Shown: piece by piece, positions 1 to 9,954 of the stretch | How positions within the stretch are numbered: position 1 is the stretch's first letter | How the letters are laid out: each line of letters opens with the position of its first letter | From: Tsuneonella flava | GTDB lineage: Bacteria; Pseudomonadota; Alphaproteobacteria; Sphingomonadales; Sphingomonadaceae | DNA: 64,000 nt | Direction: 5' to 3' | Assembly: GCF_002870965.1 (NCBI RefSeq) | Contig: NZ_PHSO01000006.1 | Coordinates: forward strand, 62,001-126,000 | Notes under the pieces: model-generated | Told to the model about the DNA's origin: nothing | Database searches by the model: none | What the model saw: only the letters and a program-made list of their open reading frames with translations | Position numbers and translations under genes: made by a program

Positions 1-2
1 CC

Positions 3-110
3 GCTGGCATGGTCGTCGCCGCCCTCCTCGCGGGCGGGGGCGCGTTCTTCGTCGCAAAAGCCAACATCGTCAGGAATGATTTCCAGCGCTCAATCCAGCT
101 CATCTCCTAG
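3..110 (+). CDS. C-terminal end of an unidentified membrane protein (partial)
   Basis: The window opens inside an open frame of 35 codons plus a TAG stop. Its codons favour G/C at the third position, as in the real genes here. The peptide has a hydrophobic stretch (about residues 3-18, rich in Ala, Val, Leu, Gly, Phe) followed by a short polar tail, as in the last membrane helix of a protein and its exposed C-terminus. It is convergent with the cdi operon. The family cannot be named from 35 residues, and a chance open frame at the window edge is possible. Confidence 0.4.
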   Translation, partial: AGMVVAALLAGGGAFFVAKANIVRNDFQRSIQLIS

Positions 111-202
111 GACGACGACGCAAGCTGGTGCAGGCTTGCAAACGGACAGGGTGCCAAAGGCGATTCCGGAACTCAATACTGCGCAATTGCCATGCCAGAG
201 TA

Positions 203-577
203 TCAAGTGCCCGAGGACGGGGCGGCGGAGTGATTTCTCGCGGCGACTCCTTCTTTCCTCCGATATATTATGCGGCAATCGGAAGAAGCTGGATTTTCAA
301 GAGGTTCTGTGCTGCAAATAGTCGATGCCAAGATAGAAGCGTGTGCCGCAGGGGAAATGCGATCTTTGATGTCCTCCAAGTAGATGCTCGTTTCATCTGC
401 GATATCTTGAATGTCATCAACATCTTGGTCTCTCGGTTGCTCAAGTATCGCCTCTATCACCCACCCGTTTTTGTAAACCAAGCACATTTGTCGCACGTTC
501 GTGGACACCACGCCTATCATGGCCTGGCTGAGCATGGCCTGTACCCAGACCCAATCGTCTAAACTTGGTTTCATCAT
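203..577 (-). CDS. cdiI: Candidate CdiI immunity protein
   Basis: A 124-residue soluble protein with no signal peptide, encoded directly after the CdiA exoprotein. Its ATG overlaps the cdiA TGA (ATGA at 574-577), and a second ATG follows at once. In CDI loci this position is held by the immunity protein, which binds and neutralises the toxic CdiA tip of sister cells. Features consistent with this are small size, acidic mid-section (DQDVDDIQDIADE), aromatic N-terminus (DDWVWVQAML) and tight translational coupling. The last 20 residues after YRRKEG are low-complexity and may be a non-conserved tail. No immunity family could be named with certainty, so the call rests mainly on context. Confidence 0.6.
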   Translation of the reverse strand: MMKPSLDDWVWVQAMLSQAMIGVVSTNVRQMCLVYKNGWVIEAILEQPRDQDVDDIQDIADETSIYLEDIKDRISPAAHASILASTICSTEPLENPASSDCRIIYRRKEGVAARNHSAAPSSGT

Positions 578-3500
578 TGGCCAAAATTCGGGTTCGTTGG
601 TACAATACTTGGACTACTTGTCCCCTTGATAATAAATACGTTGGTCTCTTGATTAACGAAGCCTGCACCCGGATTGTTGTTTAGCCCCGTCACACCATCG
701 TACCGAACGACCGGGAAGCCCTGCTGAGTCTGGCCTATCACCGTCGCATCGCCAGAACGATATGCGTCGAGCACTTGCTGCGCATCGCCTTGACTCCTCA
801 TCACACTACCGGTCACCGGTTGGCCCGTGCGGGGATCAGTGCCTCCTTCAATGTGCCTAGCCTGACGTTGCGTGCTTAGTCGTGCGTTGACGTCAGGAAA
901 ATCGGAGCTGGTCAGTGTTCTATTTGGAGCACTATCATTCGCCAGCACATCGAGTCCAGTGGGAACATCCGCGCCCTCGCCATATCCGGGCAGTGGGGGC
1001 TGTGCGTCGGGCATGGGCGTGACCAGCGGCGGCGACAAGGCTGGCTCGGGGAGAAGGCCGGGCAGCTGCCCATATTCCCCGACTTCCTCGCTCTGATCGG
1101 GATAGGCCTCAATTCCCGCTTTGCTATCAGGCGGATCCGCCGGAAAAGTCTCCTGCACAGGTTCTGGCAGATCCGGGATCAGGTGACTGGCACTCATCGC
1201 CAGAACCCCGCCTGCTATCATACCGACAATGGCCGGCGCATTCGGGCGCTTGCCGCTGCTCATGACATACCGGCCAAGCGGCCCGGAATAGTTCGCCGCA
1301 AATTCAGCAAACGGAAGCTGTGCCGCATGGGGTGACACCAGACCGGCAGCAATCATCTCATTCACGATGACTTCGTCGGCGACTGCCGGACCGGCAGCGT
1401 TGGCAATTGCATTTTCAAGATAGAGCTGCCGACCAACTTCGGCCATCTCCGCAATCTGTGCGCCGGTCAGTGTTCCACTGGCATACTGATCCTGCAATTT
1501 CTGCGACATAGCAGAGTCGCCGCCAGCAGCCATTTCGATCTGCGCGGCTATATAGGCATCTCCGGCCTCTTCCAGCGATTGCCCTTCCGGACTGCGCAGG
1601 TGGGCAATGAGTGCTTCTTCATTGCCGCCAAACAGGCCCAGAGCTTCATTCCACGCATCCGGCCAGCCCGCCTTGAATTCTTCGATCGAAACGCCGCCTT
1701 CTTCGGCAACCTGAATGATGGTTTTGCCGTTGCTGACGACGTTCGCATTATTCTGCGTCTCGATCCGGGCGGCATAGTTGGCGCTGGTGGCATCCAGCCC
1801 GGCCCCTTCGGCAATGGCGGTGACCAGCGTGGCTACCAGATCGGTGCGCGCCTGCTGGTCTTTCAGGCTCAGCCTCTCGTCTGCCGTGTCGATCACACCG
1901 TCGTGGTTGCGGTCCTCATCCCTGGGTGCGCCCAGACCATCGAGCAGGTTGTTGAGCACCACGCTCGTCGCAGCTCCCATCGCCGCCGAACCGCAATCGC
2001 CCGAACCGCCCGCCGCTGCGCCTGCGCAACCAACTATGCCCTGAAGCGCAAAGCGCGCTTCCTCACTGTTCAGATCGTCGGCAATGTCCTTCACCTCGCT
2101 TGTCGCAAGGCTCTGCAGAACGTTGACCGCGCTCGCCTGGACCAGACCGCCAGAAGAGCCCGCCACATTGCCGCTCGCCGCTCCGTTCAGCGCGGTCAGG
2201 ACGATATTGCCAGCACCGCCCGCGCCCCAGGTGGCAAACGGGCTGGTCGCCGGATCTTCGTCAGGATTTTTCGCGCGCCATTCCGCGTCGTCCGTCGCTC
2301 GATTGGCGAGGAAGGCAGCGGCTTCCCCGGAGAGAGTGCGCGCGGCGTCAAAGCCCAGCGCGATCTCCTCGCGCCTGGCATCGGTGAACTGCTGCGCCAG
2401 CGCGCCATCATTGACCCCGGCTGTATCGCGGCTGATGCTGGCGGCCACCGCCCCGCTCGTCGCATCGCCGCTGGTAATCACGATCGCCCCCGGCGCAATC
2501 GCACTGTCAGTCGTGCCCGATTGATCGCCATGCGCGCCCATGGCGACAGGTGGGCTGGCCGATATCGTGCCAAGCCCGGCAACAGCCAGCCCCGGCAGCG
2601 CACTGCCGCTCGTGCTGGCGGGCGTCTCCACCTTGCCGCCATTGCCCTGCCCCACATTGCTGGCTGGCCCGAACGTGATGCCACTACCCAGCGAAATCTC
2701 GCGTGCGGAGTACCGCTCGCGGTTCTGGATGTCGCTGGAGGTCAGCGTGCCGGTGGTGAGACTGTTGCTGCCGATATCGGCAGTGCTGGCGATCACCCCG
2801 CCGACAAGGCTGGTGTTGCCGCCGACGTTTACAGCGAACCCTTCCGAGCCGACGTAGATTCCTGCCTGCTTGTCCTGCCCGACGCTGGCGAATGTGCCTT
2901 GCTGGTTCGACGAAGACAGGTTGCCCGAGATCGCTGCGCTTCCCGCGCCGGCGATCGGGACGCTGACCGAGAGCCCGAAGCTGGAACTTTTCGCGTTGTG
3001 GGTCGAAGTATCCTGAAGGCTGACAATGCCGAGATTGCCAACATCGACCTTCACCTGGCTCGCTGAAAGCTGCCCTCCGGTCAGGTCAAGCGCGCGCGGG
3101 GTCGTCACACTTGCAATATTGCCTGCGGAAGCCGCCGCATCGGTATACGTCGTTGAAAAGCCCGAATAGTTTCCATGCCCGCTATTGACACTGGCGGTCG
3201 CTCCGATCCCTCGCGCGGAAATCGACACCCCGATGCTGGCGCCGGAGCTTTTCGAAGTACCGCTCTCACTGGCATGAGCGGCGGCCGCGGCCAGCGCGAT
3301 ATCGCCTTCTGCCGCCACCGTGAGGTTCTTCGCAGCCCTGACAGCGGAACCGGTGATATCGATGGTGGAGCCAACACCCGCACCATTGGCGAGGAGCATC
3401 ACGTTGTTGCCAGTCACCAGACTGCCGACGACCGCCTCGTCGCTGGTTGCGCTGGCCGACTTGCTCGAGGAGAACCCCAGCGTGACGGATACCTGTCCAG

Positions 3501-6500
3501 CGTTCCTGAGATCCGAGACTGAACCGATCTTCGATGCGGCCCCATAGGCGTTGTAGGCGCCCAGTCCGCCTGCGAGCGCGGCAACCGCCTGAGTGCGTTC
3601 GTTGCCGCTCGAGGTAGCTACCTGTGCCATGTCGGCCGCTGCCGTCACGCCGGCGAGGATCGGGCTCGACGCCCCGACCGAGAGTCCAAAGCTGGATGAT
3701 CTGGTCGTGCTGGAGGTATCGCTGGTATCGACTGCATTGGCGATATCGATCGATTTGCCTGCGAGCAGCACGTCGGCGCCACCAGCAACCGTGCTGCCTG
3801 TAACGGAGAGTTTGTCGCCCGAGACGATGGAAACATCGCCGTTCTCGCTACCGACGAGCGAGCCCACGCTTGTGACCTGGCTGGTATCGGCAACGCTCTT
3901 TGTCCTGGCGACACCGGCAAACAGTCCGCCACTGTCCAGAGACAGGCCGCTCTTCTTGACCTCATGCGACTGGCTCACCGTGTCTGTCTCGGTCATGGAG
4001 CCGATTCCAACGGTGCCGCCTGCGGCAATGGTGAGGCCGTTTGATGCAACGGCATTCGAGCCAAGGATGCGAGTGCCACCGGTGCTGGCAAGGTTGACGA
4101 TATCGCCCGACAGTGTCGAGGAGACCGCGGTCTGACCGGTTCCGGCATAATGGGTTGTGGTCGTGGTCGAGGACAGCAGGCCACCGGTTCTGGTTACTGT
4201 GTCGCGGGTGAGGCTGGCGCTGTCGGTTACCCCTTCGACGGCAATGCTGCCTGCCTGCACATCGAGCGCGCCGCCTGCGTCAACGGCGCCACCCTTGATG
4301 CTGAGCTGCCCTTCGGTCACGAGCGCGGTATTGCCGCCTGCCGAGAGTGTGGAGAGCCGATGGGTCTGATTGTTCTCGTTTTGCGTGAACAGCGCCTTGC
4401 CCTCGCGGCCGACGCTCATGCCCGACATGCTGTCCACCGCCGACCCGATCACAATGCCATCCTGGCCAGATGCGGTCAGGTTACCACCGGCAGCAAGATC
4501 CGATCCGGTGATCGTGACTTTGCGCCCCGATATCAGCGCCAGATTGCCGCCTGCAGTGACCTGGCTGCCGATGTTGCTGGCCGTCTTCGTCAGCGACATG
4601 CCCTGATGCGATGCCGCAGCCCGATAGGCCGTTGCCATCGTTGCCGTGGTCGCGGCCGCCTCCAGAGTGAGGTTACCGCCCGCAGCAAGCATAACATCGC
4701 CGCCGGTAATCACCCCGCCACGGCTCGTAAGATCATCGCTCGCAGCTGCCACACCGTGCGCGCCCAGATCGAGGCGGCCGGTGTTAGCGATCGTGCCCGC
4801 CGTAATTGTCGATTCAGCGGACGCCCGGATAACCCCGGCGTTAGTGAGCGCATCGGCAGAGCGCAGCGCTATCTCTCTGCCCGCGATAATCGCCCCACCC
4901 GTGGTCAGATCCTGCTGGTGGACACTGCTCAGGTAGACCCGGGGCGCCAGCACCTTTTGCGGGCCCGAAGGCGTCTCGACCGTCACTTCGACCAGAAGGA
5001 CGATGTCGGTAGTAAGCGTCGCCATCTGCTCGGCCGAGAGCCCGACGCCCAGCGCCAGCCCGAAACGCTGCATATAGGCCACGCCCGCATCCATCAGCGA
5101 GCGGTATTGGACTTCGCTATCGGAAAAGCCCGCAAGCCGCTGGACACCGGCAACAGCCACCAGTTGATCGGAGATCAGTTGGTGTTCGTAGAACGCATCG
5201 CCAAGCCGGCGCTGGACGCGGGTCGGATCGTAGCCGAGCCGATCGATAAAATAGTCGGTGGAGAGGAAGTTGCCATAGTTGGTGAAAGCTGGGTTAGTCT
5301 CGACCAGAAAGTTCGCGGAAGGATCGGCGTAATGGAACAGCCCGCTCAGATTGAGCGTCAGGCTGCCGGGCGTACCCGCCGCCTGTCCGGTGACTGTGGC
5401 TGGCGTGGCGGCGGCGAGTGCCGCGCCGACACTGGCCAGCGAACTGCCGCTGACCCTGGCGAGCCCGGCAGTGCCCGGCAGGACGGTGGCGGTAACGGTT
5501 TCGGAGTAGGCGGCATAATCGCCGGGGTTGCCGCCAGTCTGGCCGGTAACCAGATTGTCGATGGTGTGTGCATCGATCGCCAGCGCACCGCCTGCGGTGA
5601 TAACCGAGGGGATCGCGAACAAGCTCTTTGCATCGACACTGGAGTACGGTGTGGTCGAGTTAGTGTGCCAGCTCTTGCAGCCGAATATGGGGCAACTGCG
5701 GCTCTGCGTCAGCAGGGTGCCCGTGCCGGTAACTGTATGATAGCCGGTAAAGGCGCTGTTGGTGACGTTTGCCGCTCCGAGGGCGAGATTGCCCGACGCG
5801 CTGATTGTCGAAATATCGTTGAGCAGCGTTGCGGCATTGATCGTGATGTTGTTTCCCACGATCGTCGAAGCGCCGCTGTCGGCCGTGATCGTCGTGTCGG
5901 TGACCGTCTCAGTATAGTCGAGAACAGTGCGGTTGCGCTTGTTCAGGTTGTTGATGATCTGATGCGGGGTCGCGCTGAGCACGCTCTCTTGTGTAGTGAA
6001 CAGCGCGCGATTGTTGGTGACGGTGTTGGCGTTGATGAGAATGTCGCCCTGCGCCTGAACCATGCCCGACGCATTAGTAAACGAGGCCGCCGATCCCGCT
6101 CCGTCAGGCCCGGTCAGCGCAATATCGCCCAGGCTGTAGAGCCAGGCTCCATCACGGTTGGTGATAGCGCCCGCGCTCGCCAGTGACAGCATCAGCGAAC
6201 GCGTGGCGATGATCGCCGGCGCACCCTGATTGAGGATCGATTGCTGGCCACTGATCGCGACCGTATCCCCGAAGATCGCCGCTTCGTTGCTAACGCTTTG
6301 CCCGGACAACCTCACCGACTGGCCGTTGATCAATCCGCGATTATCGAACTCCTCTGCGGCGCTGATCGTCAAAGCGGGGGCCGCGATGCTGCCGCTTGCG
6401 CTGTTGACGATCGCAGCGCCCCCGGTCAGCTCCAGCCCGGTGCCGGCTTCGATTATGCCATCATTGGCGAAGTTACCGCCAATCGACAGATTAAACACGC

Positions 6501-9500
6501 CCTGGCTGCCCAGCATTTCGCCAGCCGCATTGACGTAATCGCCTGCAAGCGCGAGAGTCAGCGTATCGGAGGCAACCAGCTTGCCAAGGGTGCCGCCGCT
6601 CATCGTAATGTCGAGCAAATGGGCGGCCGCCAGAGTACCGGCAGCAGTTCCCGTGCCATTGTCGAGCACGGTGGTGCGGACAACCAGATCCCGCGCTGCA
6701 CCGATGCTGCCACGGTTGGCAAGGCCGCCCGAAAGGTTCAGCGTCGCGTCCTGTGCCGCCCACAGAGCCCCGCCTGCCGTGGTGTTCAGGATGCCACCGC
6801 TAACCATTAGATCGTTGCCGGCAGCGATCTGGCCTGTGCCATTTTCAGTGCTGGCCGCCAGCAGCGTCACCAGGCCATCGCTGGCAAGCACGCCAGCATC
6901 GTTCAGCAGCAACGCCGTAGTCAGTGTGAGACCGGTCGAACCCGCGACGATTTGTCCCGAACGATTGTCGAGGCTGGAACTGGCCGCGACAGCGGCAGCG
7001 CCCGTAGCTCCCACCTGACCGCCGGTGTTGGTCAGTGTGGCAGCGCGAATGCCAAGTGTGTCGCCATAGATAGTGCCGCCATTGGCAAGTACGCTCGCAT
7101 CGAGCGAGATCGAAGTGCCCTGCATCAACCCCTGATTGACGACGCTCGACGCGGTGATCACAACATCGCCTGACGCGCCAATGGTGCCGGTGCCGTTGGT
7201 CAGAACCAGAGTCTGCCCGGCAGGAGCACCTATCGACAGCCCTGTACCACCACGCGCGATGATCGTGCCCGAGCCGTTAGCGACCGAAGCAGCCGTGAGA
7301 TCGAGCGCATCGATACTGTCGATATGACCGCCGTCATTGCTCAGGCTGGAAGCGTTGATCGTCAAGGCCTTGTCCGCCTGGATCGTACCGGCAAGATTCG
7401 AGAGCGTCTGGTCGGCCGTCAGCGTCCCGCCCAAGGCGGAAGCGATCAGCCCGCGGTCGTTGATGAGAGTCTTTGCAGTAAGGGCAAGCGTTCCGTTCGA
7501 GACGATCTCGCCATCGCTGTTGTCTGTTCCGCCTCCGATGGCACCGAGCAGGGTTCCCGTACCGGCATGTGCAATCCGGCCACGACTGTTAGCGAGAGCG
7601 CCTGCGTCCAGAATCAGGCCATTGCCGGCAAAGATTTGACCACCCGTATTGTCGAGCAGACCACTGACACTCAGGCTGGCATTGCCGAGCGCGTTGAAGT
7701 TGCCACCGAGGTTGCCGAACGTAGAGGCCGCGAGCGTGACGGTTTGCCCCTGAACCGCTCCGCCCGACAGATCGACACTCTGGCCACTGAGCGTTAGCGT
7801 GCCTGGCGTCACGATCAGCCCGCCGGTTCCGGTCGAGACGGTCCCCTGAGTGGACGTCAGGGTTAGCGTTCCGCCATCCGCCGAACCGCCGCCCAGTGCC
7901 AGGTCGCCGCTTCGTGCGGTAACCGTGAGGGTATTGGCACCGGTCAACCGGCTGCCAGTGCCCAGCATCACCGAGCCTGCGGCAACGGTGGCGCTACCCG
8001 CGGATCCGATCAGCGCGTTAGCACCAGTCAGGCTGCCGGTCGCATCGAAGTTAAGCGCAGCACCGGTGCCGGTCGCCACGACCCGGCCTCCATCGCCGCC
8101 CAGCGAGGCCAGTCTCGTATCGAGCAGGCCAGTTGTCTCGATCGTGCCGCGCGCGTTCGATACCGTTCCTGCCGTAAGGGTAAGGCCAAGACCGGAGGCA
8201 ATCTGCCCGCCATCGTTGACGAGATTGTCTTTGAGCGCGAGCTCTCCGCTGTTGCCAGCGGTGATCCGCCCGGCCGTGTTGTCGAGGCTGGCGGCAGTAA
8301 GCGTGAGCACGCCATTGGTTGCGATCTGGCCGTTCGCATTGGCGAGCGCCCCACTGACACCGAGCTGCAGCGCATCGTTGCCCAGCGCCAACACCTTGCC
8401 TTCGTCGTTGGTCAGGCTGCTGCCCGACAGCATCAACCCGCCCGCCGACTGGATCAGCCCGGCGACGTTTAAGGTCGCTCCGGTTTGCACGGCGAGGCTG
8501 GCGCCAGCATCGATCACACCATTGGTGTTGTCGAGGCTGGCGCTCTGCAGGGTAACGGTCTGGCCCTGAATGAGACCATGACTGGTCAGCCCGCCGCTTG
8601 CAGAAAGGTCCAGCGCTCCGCTACTGCGTACATCGCCGGTCACACCAATGCTGGCCGCCGTAGCGGTCAGACCGGAACCCTGTACGCGGCCGGTCAGATC
8701 AATCGCTGCTGCACTGAGCGTAACTGTGTCATGTGCCATGACCTCGCCGTCCAGCCCAATCGTGCCGCTGCTCGTCAGTGCAAGATTGCCCGTCTGACTG
8801 ACCGAACCATCGCGGGCGAGCCCGGCGGCGATGGTTGCGGCGCCGGTCACGCTGCCGCTGCTGATCGACAGGTTGCTGCCGCTCGCGATAAGCCCATCGC
8901 CGGTCACGCTGGCGCTGGTGATCGCCAGTTGCCCATCGGTGTAGAGCTGGCCGCTCGCGGCGAGATTGGCCGCGGTCTTGATAATGCCGCCGCCCGTGCT
9001 GGTGAGCGTGCCGGCAATAGCAATCCGTCCATCGGCAGACAGCGAAACACCTCGTTCGAGCCCGGCGATGCTGCCATCGACATTAACGCCAAGCCCGGCT
9101 TCGGTGCCGATCAGGCGAATGGAACGGGCATACATACCGCCCAGTCCCGCAACATCGAGCCCGAATGCGGGTTGGTCGGCCTGCGCCGCCGATTGAGCGG
9201 TGACGACGATCTCGCGTGTGCCGCTGCGGGCATCGCCTGCCCCAAAGCTGGCGTTGATGCTGTCTGCCCAAACGCCGCCGTTAAGTACGATCGCCCGCGC
9301 GAACAGGTCGAGCCGTGCGCCCGAGGCATCGAGCCCATGTCCGTTTACCGTCAGCGTCCCGTCAGCGATATGGTAGCTGCTGAGCGAACCGTCGCTGCCA
9401 CGCACCGGACTTGCTGCCGCCAGCGCCACGGACGCGGCATTGAGAAAGCCGCAGCCCCGACAGGTGATCCCATAAGGATTGGCCAGCACCAGATCGGCCT

Positions 9501-9954
9501 TTGATCCTGCGATCTCGATATAGCCGGCAAGGTTAGAGGGGGCCGCGCCTGCCACCTCGTTAACGATCAGCGAAGCTGGCCCGGAGGTCTTGAGATTGGC
9601 ATTGCCGTCGATATAGCCAGCAAGGCTGGTAGTGACGATCTTGTCCGAGTTGTTAAGGATCAGCCCGCGCGCATCGACGTTGAAGTCCTGGTAGCGATTG
9701 TAGCTCGTGCCGTTCGCAGGCGTGGCGATCTTGACGACCGGCGTGCCATTCGCTGCCATGTCCAGACTCGGCGTGGTGGTAGCAGGCTGATCGGGGATCG
9801 GAACGATAGCTGCATCCTGGGCGCTTGCCACTACGCTACCAGTCAGGAGTGCGCCGGAAAGCGTGGCGCGCAGCAACTGGTTTGCTATGACGCACAGCGA
9901 TGCAGAAATCTGCCAATGGTGTTGGCGACGAACAGGGGAAAAGACCCCGGTCAT
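574..9954 (-). CDS. cdiA: CdiA/FhaB-type filamentous exoprotein with C-terminal toxin
   Basis: A 3126-residue two-partner-secretion exoprotein. The open frame extends upstream, but ATG 9954 is chosen because it overlaps the stop of the preceding gene (ATGA) and begins an extended signal peptide (residues 1-46, cleavage likely after ASAQ). The TPS domain follows, with the family hallmark NPYGITCRGCGFLN at about 159-172. Long filamentous-haemagglutinin repeats (units like SLDNTAGRI) form the predicted beta-helical shaft. A pretoxin region has an EF-hand-like loop (DRNHDGVIDTADE, about 2680), a hydrophobic segment (APAIVGMIAGGVLAMS) and a Pro-rich linker; no VENN motif was seen. The last 101 residues resemble polymorphic toxin type 50 (Ntox50), with RQARHIEGG near the start and SIVPTNP at the end. 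Predicted role: export by CdiB and delivery of a nuclease, probably an RNase, to neighbours. Confidence 0.88.
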   Translation of the reverse strand: MTGVFSPVRRQHHWQISASLCVIANQLLRATLSGALLTGSVVASAQDAAIVPIPDQPATTTPSLDMAANGTPVVKIATPANGTSYNRYQDFNVDARGLILNNSDKIVTTSLAGYIDGNANLKTSGPASLIVNEVAGAAPSNLAGYIEIAGSKADLVLANPYGITCRGCGFLNAASVALAAASPVRGSDGSLSSYHIADGTLTVNGHGLDASGARLDLFARAIVLNGGVWADSINASFGAGDARSGTREIVVTAQSAAQADQPAFGLDVAGLGGMYARSIRLIGTEAGLGVNVDGSIAGLERGVSLSADGRIAIAGTLTSTGGGIIKTAANLAASGQLYTDGQLAITSASVTGDGLIASGSNLSISSGSVTGAATIAAGLARDGSVSQTGNLALTSSGTIGLDGEVMAHDTVTLSAAAIDLTGRVQGSGLTATAASIGVTGDVRSSGALDLSASGGLTSHGLIQGQTVTLQSASLDNTNGVIDAGASLAVQTGATLNVAGLIQSAGGLMLSGSSLTNDEGKVLALGNDALQLGVSGALANANGQIATNGVLTLTAASLDNTAGRITAGNSGELALKDNLVNDGGQIASGLGLTLTAGTVSNARGTIETTGLLDTRLASLGGDGGRVVATGTGAALNFDATGSLTGANALIGSAGSATVAAGSVMLGTGSRLTGANTLTVTARSGDLALGGGSADGGTLTLTSTQGTVSTGTGGLIVTPGTLTLSGQSVDLSGGAVQGQTVTLAASTFGNLGGNFNALGNASLSVSGLLDNTGGQIFAGNGLILDAGALANSRGRIAHAGTGTLLGAIGGGTDNSDGEIVSNGTLALTAKTLINDRGLIASALGGTLTADQTLSNLAGTIQADKALTINASSLSNDGGHIDSIDALDLTAASVANGSGTIIARGGTGLSIGAPAGQTLVLTNGTGTIGASGDVVITASSVVNQGLMQGTSISLDASVLANGGTIYGDTLGIRAATLTNTGGQVGATGAAAVAASSSLDNRSGQIVAGSTGLTLTTALLLNDAGVLASDGLVTLLAASTENGTGQIAAGNDLMVSGGILNTTAGGALWAAQDATLNLSGGLANRGSIGAARDLVVRTTVLDNGTGTAAGTLAAAHLLDITMSGGTLGKLVASDTLTLALAGDYVNAAGEMLGSQGVFNLSIGGNFANDGIIEAGTGLELTGGAAIVNSASGSIAAPALTISAAEEFDNRGLINGQSVRLSGQSVSNEAAIFGDTVAISGQQSILNQGAPAIIATRSLMLSLASAGAITNRDGAWLYSLGDIALTGPDGAGSAASFTNASGMVQAQGDILINANTVTNNRALFTTQESVLSATPHQIINNLNKRNRTVLDYTETVTDTTITADSGASTIVGNNITINAATLLNDISTISASGNLALGAANVTNSAFTGYHTVTGTGTLLTQSRSCPIFGCKSWHTNSTTPYSSVDAKSLFAIPSVITAGGALAIDAHTIDNLVTGQTGGNPGDYAAYSETVTATVLPGTAGLARVSGSSLASVGAALAAATPATVTGQAAGTPGSLTLNLSGLFHYADPSANFLVETNPAFTNYGNFLSTDYFIDRLGYDPTRVQRRLGDAFYEHQLISDQLVAVAGVQRLAGFSDSEVQYRSLMDAGVAYMQRFGLALGVGLSAEQMATLTTDIVLLVEVTVETPSGPQKVLAPRVYLSSVHQQDLTTGGAIIAGREIALRSADALTNAGVIRASAESTITAGTIANTGRLDLGAHGVAAASDDLTSRGGVITGGDVMLAAGGNLTLEAAATTATMATAYRAAASHQGMSLTKTASNIGSQVTAGGNLALISGRKVTITGSDLAAGGNLTASGQDGIVIGSAVDSMSGMSVGREGKALFTQNENNQTHRLSTLSAGGNTALVTEGQLSIKGGAVDAGGALDVQAGSIAVEGVTDSASLTRDTVTRTGGLLSSTTTTTHYAGTGQTAVSSTLSGDIVNLASTGGTRILGSNAVASNGLTIAAGGTVGIGSMTETDTVSQSHEVKKSGLSLDSGGLFAGVARTKSVADTSQVTSVGSLVGSENGDVSIVSGDKLSVTGSTVAGGADVLLAGKSIDIANAVDTSDTSSTTRSSSFGLSVGASSPILAGVTAAADMAQVATSSGNERTQAVAALAGGLGAYNAYGAASKIGSVSDLRNAGQVSVTLGFSSSKSASATSDEAVVGSLVTGNNVMLLANGAGVGSTIDITGSAVRAAKNLTVAAEGDIALAAAAAHASESGTSKSSGASIGVSISARGIGATASVNSGHGNYSGFSTTYTDAAASAGNIASVTTPRALDLTGGQLSASQVKVDVGNLGIVSLQDTSTHNAKSSSFGLSVSVPIAGAGSAAISGNLSSSNQQGTFASVGQDKQAGIYVGSEGFAVNVGGNTSLVGGVIASTADIGSNSLTTGTLTSSDIQNRERYSAREISLGSGITFGPASNVGQGNGGKVETPASTSGSALPGLAVAGLGTISASPPVAMGAHGDQSGTTDSAIAPGAIVITSGDATSGAVAASISRDTAGVNDGALAQQFTDARREEIALGFDAARTLSGEAAAFLANRATDDAEWRAKNPDEDPATSPFATWGAGGAGNIVLTALNGAASGNVAGSSGGLVQASAVNVLQSLATSEVKDIADDLNSEEARFALQGIVGCAGAAAGGSGDCGSAAMGAATSVVLNNLLDGLGAPRDEDRNHDGVIDTADERLSLKDQQARTDLVATLVTAIAEGAGLDATSANYAARIETQNNANVVSNGKTIIQVAEEGGVSIEEFKAGWPDAWNEALGLFGGNEEALIAHLRSPEGQSLEEAGDAYIAAQIEMAAGGDSAMSQKLQDQYASGTLTGAQIAEMAEVGRQLYLENAIANAAGPAVADEVIVNEMIAAGLVSPHAAQLPFAEFAANYSGPLGRYVMSSGKRPNAPAIVGMIAGGVLAMSASHLIPDLPEPVQETFPADPPDSKAGIEAYPDQSEEVGEYGQLPGLLPEPALSPPLVTPMPDAQPPLPGYGEGADVPTGLDVLANDSAPNRTLTSSDFPDVNARLSTQRQARHIEGGTDPRTGQPVTGSVMRSQGDAQQVLDAYRSGDATVIGQTQQGFPVVRYDGVTGLNNNPGAGFVNQETNVFIIKGTSSPSIVPTNPNFGQ
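577..879 (-). other. Toxin tip of CdiA, resembling Ntox50
   Basis: Residues 3026-3126 of CdiA. The order of conserved elements recalled for polymorphic toxin type 50 is present: a QARHIEG-type start, a short S-V-M segment, DAQQVLDAY, a Gly-rich turn, an aromatic/basic strand (FPVVRYDG), TNVFIIKG and a final SIVPTNP. The family is predicted to be a BECR-fold RNase. Assignment is from memory of the pattern, not an alignment. Confidence 0.55.

Noticed and set aside
1579..6186. Long open frames of about 500 and 680 residues on the strand opposite cdiA
   Set aside because: They lie fully inside cdiA, are rich in Arg/Gly/Ala in shadow-frame style and show no domain motifs; the repeat-rich GC composition of cdiA explains them.
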